DNA from: Marinobacter litoralis
Lineage (GTDB): Bacteria; Pseudomonadota; Gammaproteobacteria; Pseudomonadales; Oleiphilaceae
Direction of reading: 5' to 3'
Assembly (NCBI RefSeq): GCF_003336705.1
Contig: NZ_QMDL01000001.1
Location: 310,001 to 374,000 of the forward strand
DNA: 64,000 nt
The first letter of the stretch is position 1. Each line of letters opens with the position of its first letter. The notes beneath the pieces were generated by a model. That model made no database searches and had not been told where the DNA came from. It saw only the letters and a list, made by a program, of their open reading frames with translations. The translations under genes and the position numbers were made by a program. Positions 63,962 through 64,000 of the stretch are shown here, piece after piece.

Positions 63962-64000
63962 CCCGTAAATCTTCCGGATTCAACAGTCCGGCCGCGATGG
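63954..64000 (-). CDS. possible C-terminus of a gene continuing past the window edge
   Basis: On the minus strand a frame is open from the edge to TAG at 63954-63956, ending IAAGLLNPEDLRAS. It overlaps the MocR stop by 8 bases, as convergent genes here often do. Only about 14 residues are visible, so the family cannot be named and the call is tentative. Confidence 0.35.
   Translation of the reverse strand, partial: IAAGLLNPEDLRAS

Noticed and set aside
1..64000. tRNA, rRNA, CRISPR, insertion sequence or prophage genes
   Set aside because: I looked for cloverleaf genes, CRISPR spacing, transposase and integrase motifs and phage genes by eye and found none. A covariance-model search would be needed to exclude small RNAs.

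Overview
The window is a chromosomal segment of a Gram-negative, probably marine, gammaproteobacterium. The gene content (Tad pilus genes, liu and ivd branched-chain catabolism loci, LivFGHM transporter, short-chain fatty acid transporter, RND pump, ilvGM with an enteric-style leader) fits Marinobacter or a close relative; that placement is inferred from gene content, not tested. No rRNA, tRNA, CRISPR array, insertion sequence or prophage was seen.

Layout. 1-6.6 kb: the 3' end of a Tad/Flp pilus locus (TadD-like end, small secreted protein, TadG-like protein, a peptidoglycan-binding lipoprotein) runs straight into a partner-switching module (SpoIIE-type phosphatase, HATPase_c_2 anti-sigma kinase, STAS antagonist). 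6.9-9.9 kb: CocE-like lipoprotein hydrolase and a lone XdhC. 10-16.6 kb: MmsR-like AraC regulator divergent from mmsA, acyl-CoA dehydrogenase, enoyl-CoA hydratase, 3-hydroxyisobutyryl-CoA hydrolase and mmsB, the valine/isobutyrate branch. 16.7-23.6 kb: acyl-CoA ligase, hotdog thioesterase and a full LivGFJHM-type ABC importer; its binding-protein gene carries a frameshift in an A7 run inside the signal peptide. 23.8-28.6 kb: small accessory genes (membrane protein, GFA protein, lone periplasmic binding protein, AtoE, SGNH hydrolase, bestrophin). 28.7-38.1 kb (minus): liu operon with liuR, liuA, liuB, liuC, liuD, liuE, a CMD/AhpD-like protein and an acyl-CoA ligase. 38.3-42.9 kb: a decayed acyl-CoA ligase, then SDR (IvdG-like), acyl-CoA dehydrogenase and thiolase. 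42.9-47 kb (minus): ilvG-ilvM and ilvD, with a leader peptide and attenuator before ilvG. 47.2-52 kb: RND pump coupled to truC. 52-64 kb: amidase, djlA, MgtC/DUF4010 protein, SulP transporter plus universal stress protein, phospholipase D lipoprotein, HI0933-type flavoprotein, PhzF-like protein, small unknown, MocR regulator.

How it works together. Most of the window handles branched-chain amino acids: uptake, oxidation of leucine to acetoacetate/acetyl-CoA, oxidation of valine and isoleucine to propionyl-CoA, and synthesis. Four copies, two perfect and two degenerate, of the palindrome TTTACGTTAACGTAAA lie before liuR, before the SDR gene, before the acyl-CoA ligase and before livG. This suggests one LiuR-type regulon covering uptake, activation and degradation, while the ilvGM genes next door have their own translation-coupled attenuator. 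Intergenic space carries palindromic repeats: a related set in three copies near the thiolase and ilvD, and a separate 27-bp-armed hairpin between liuA and liuB.
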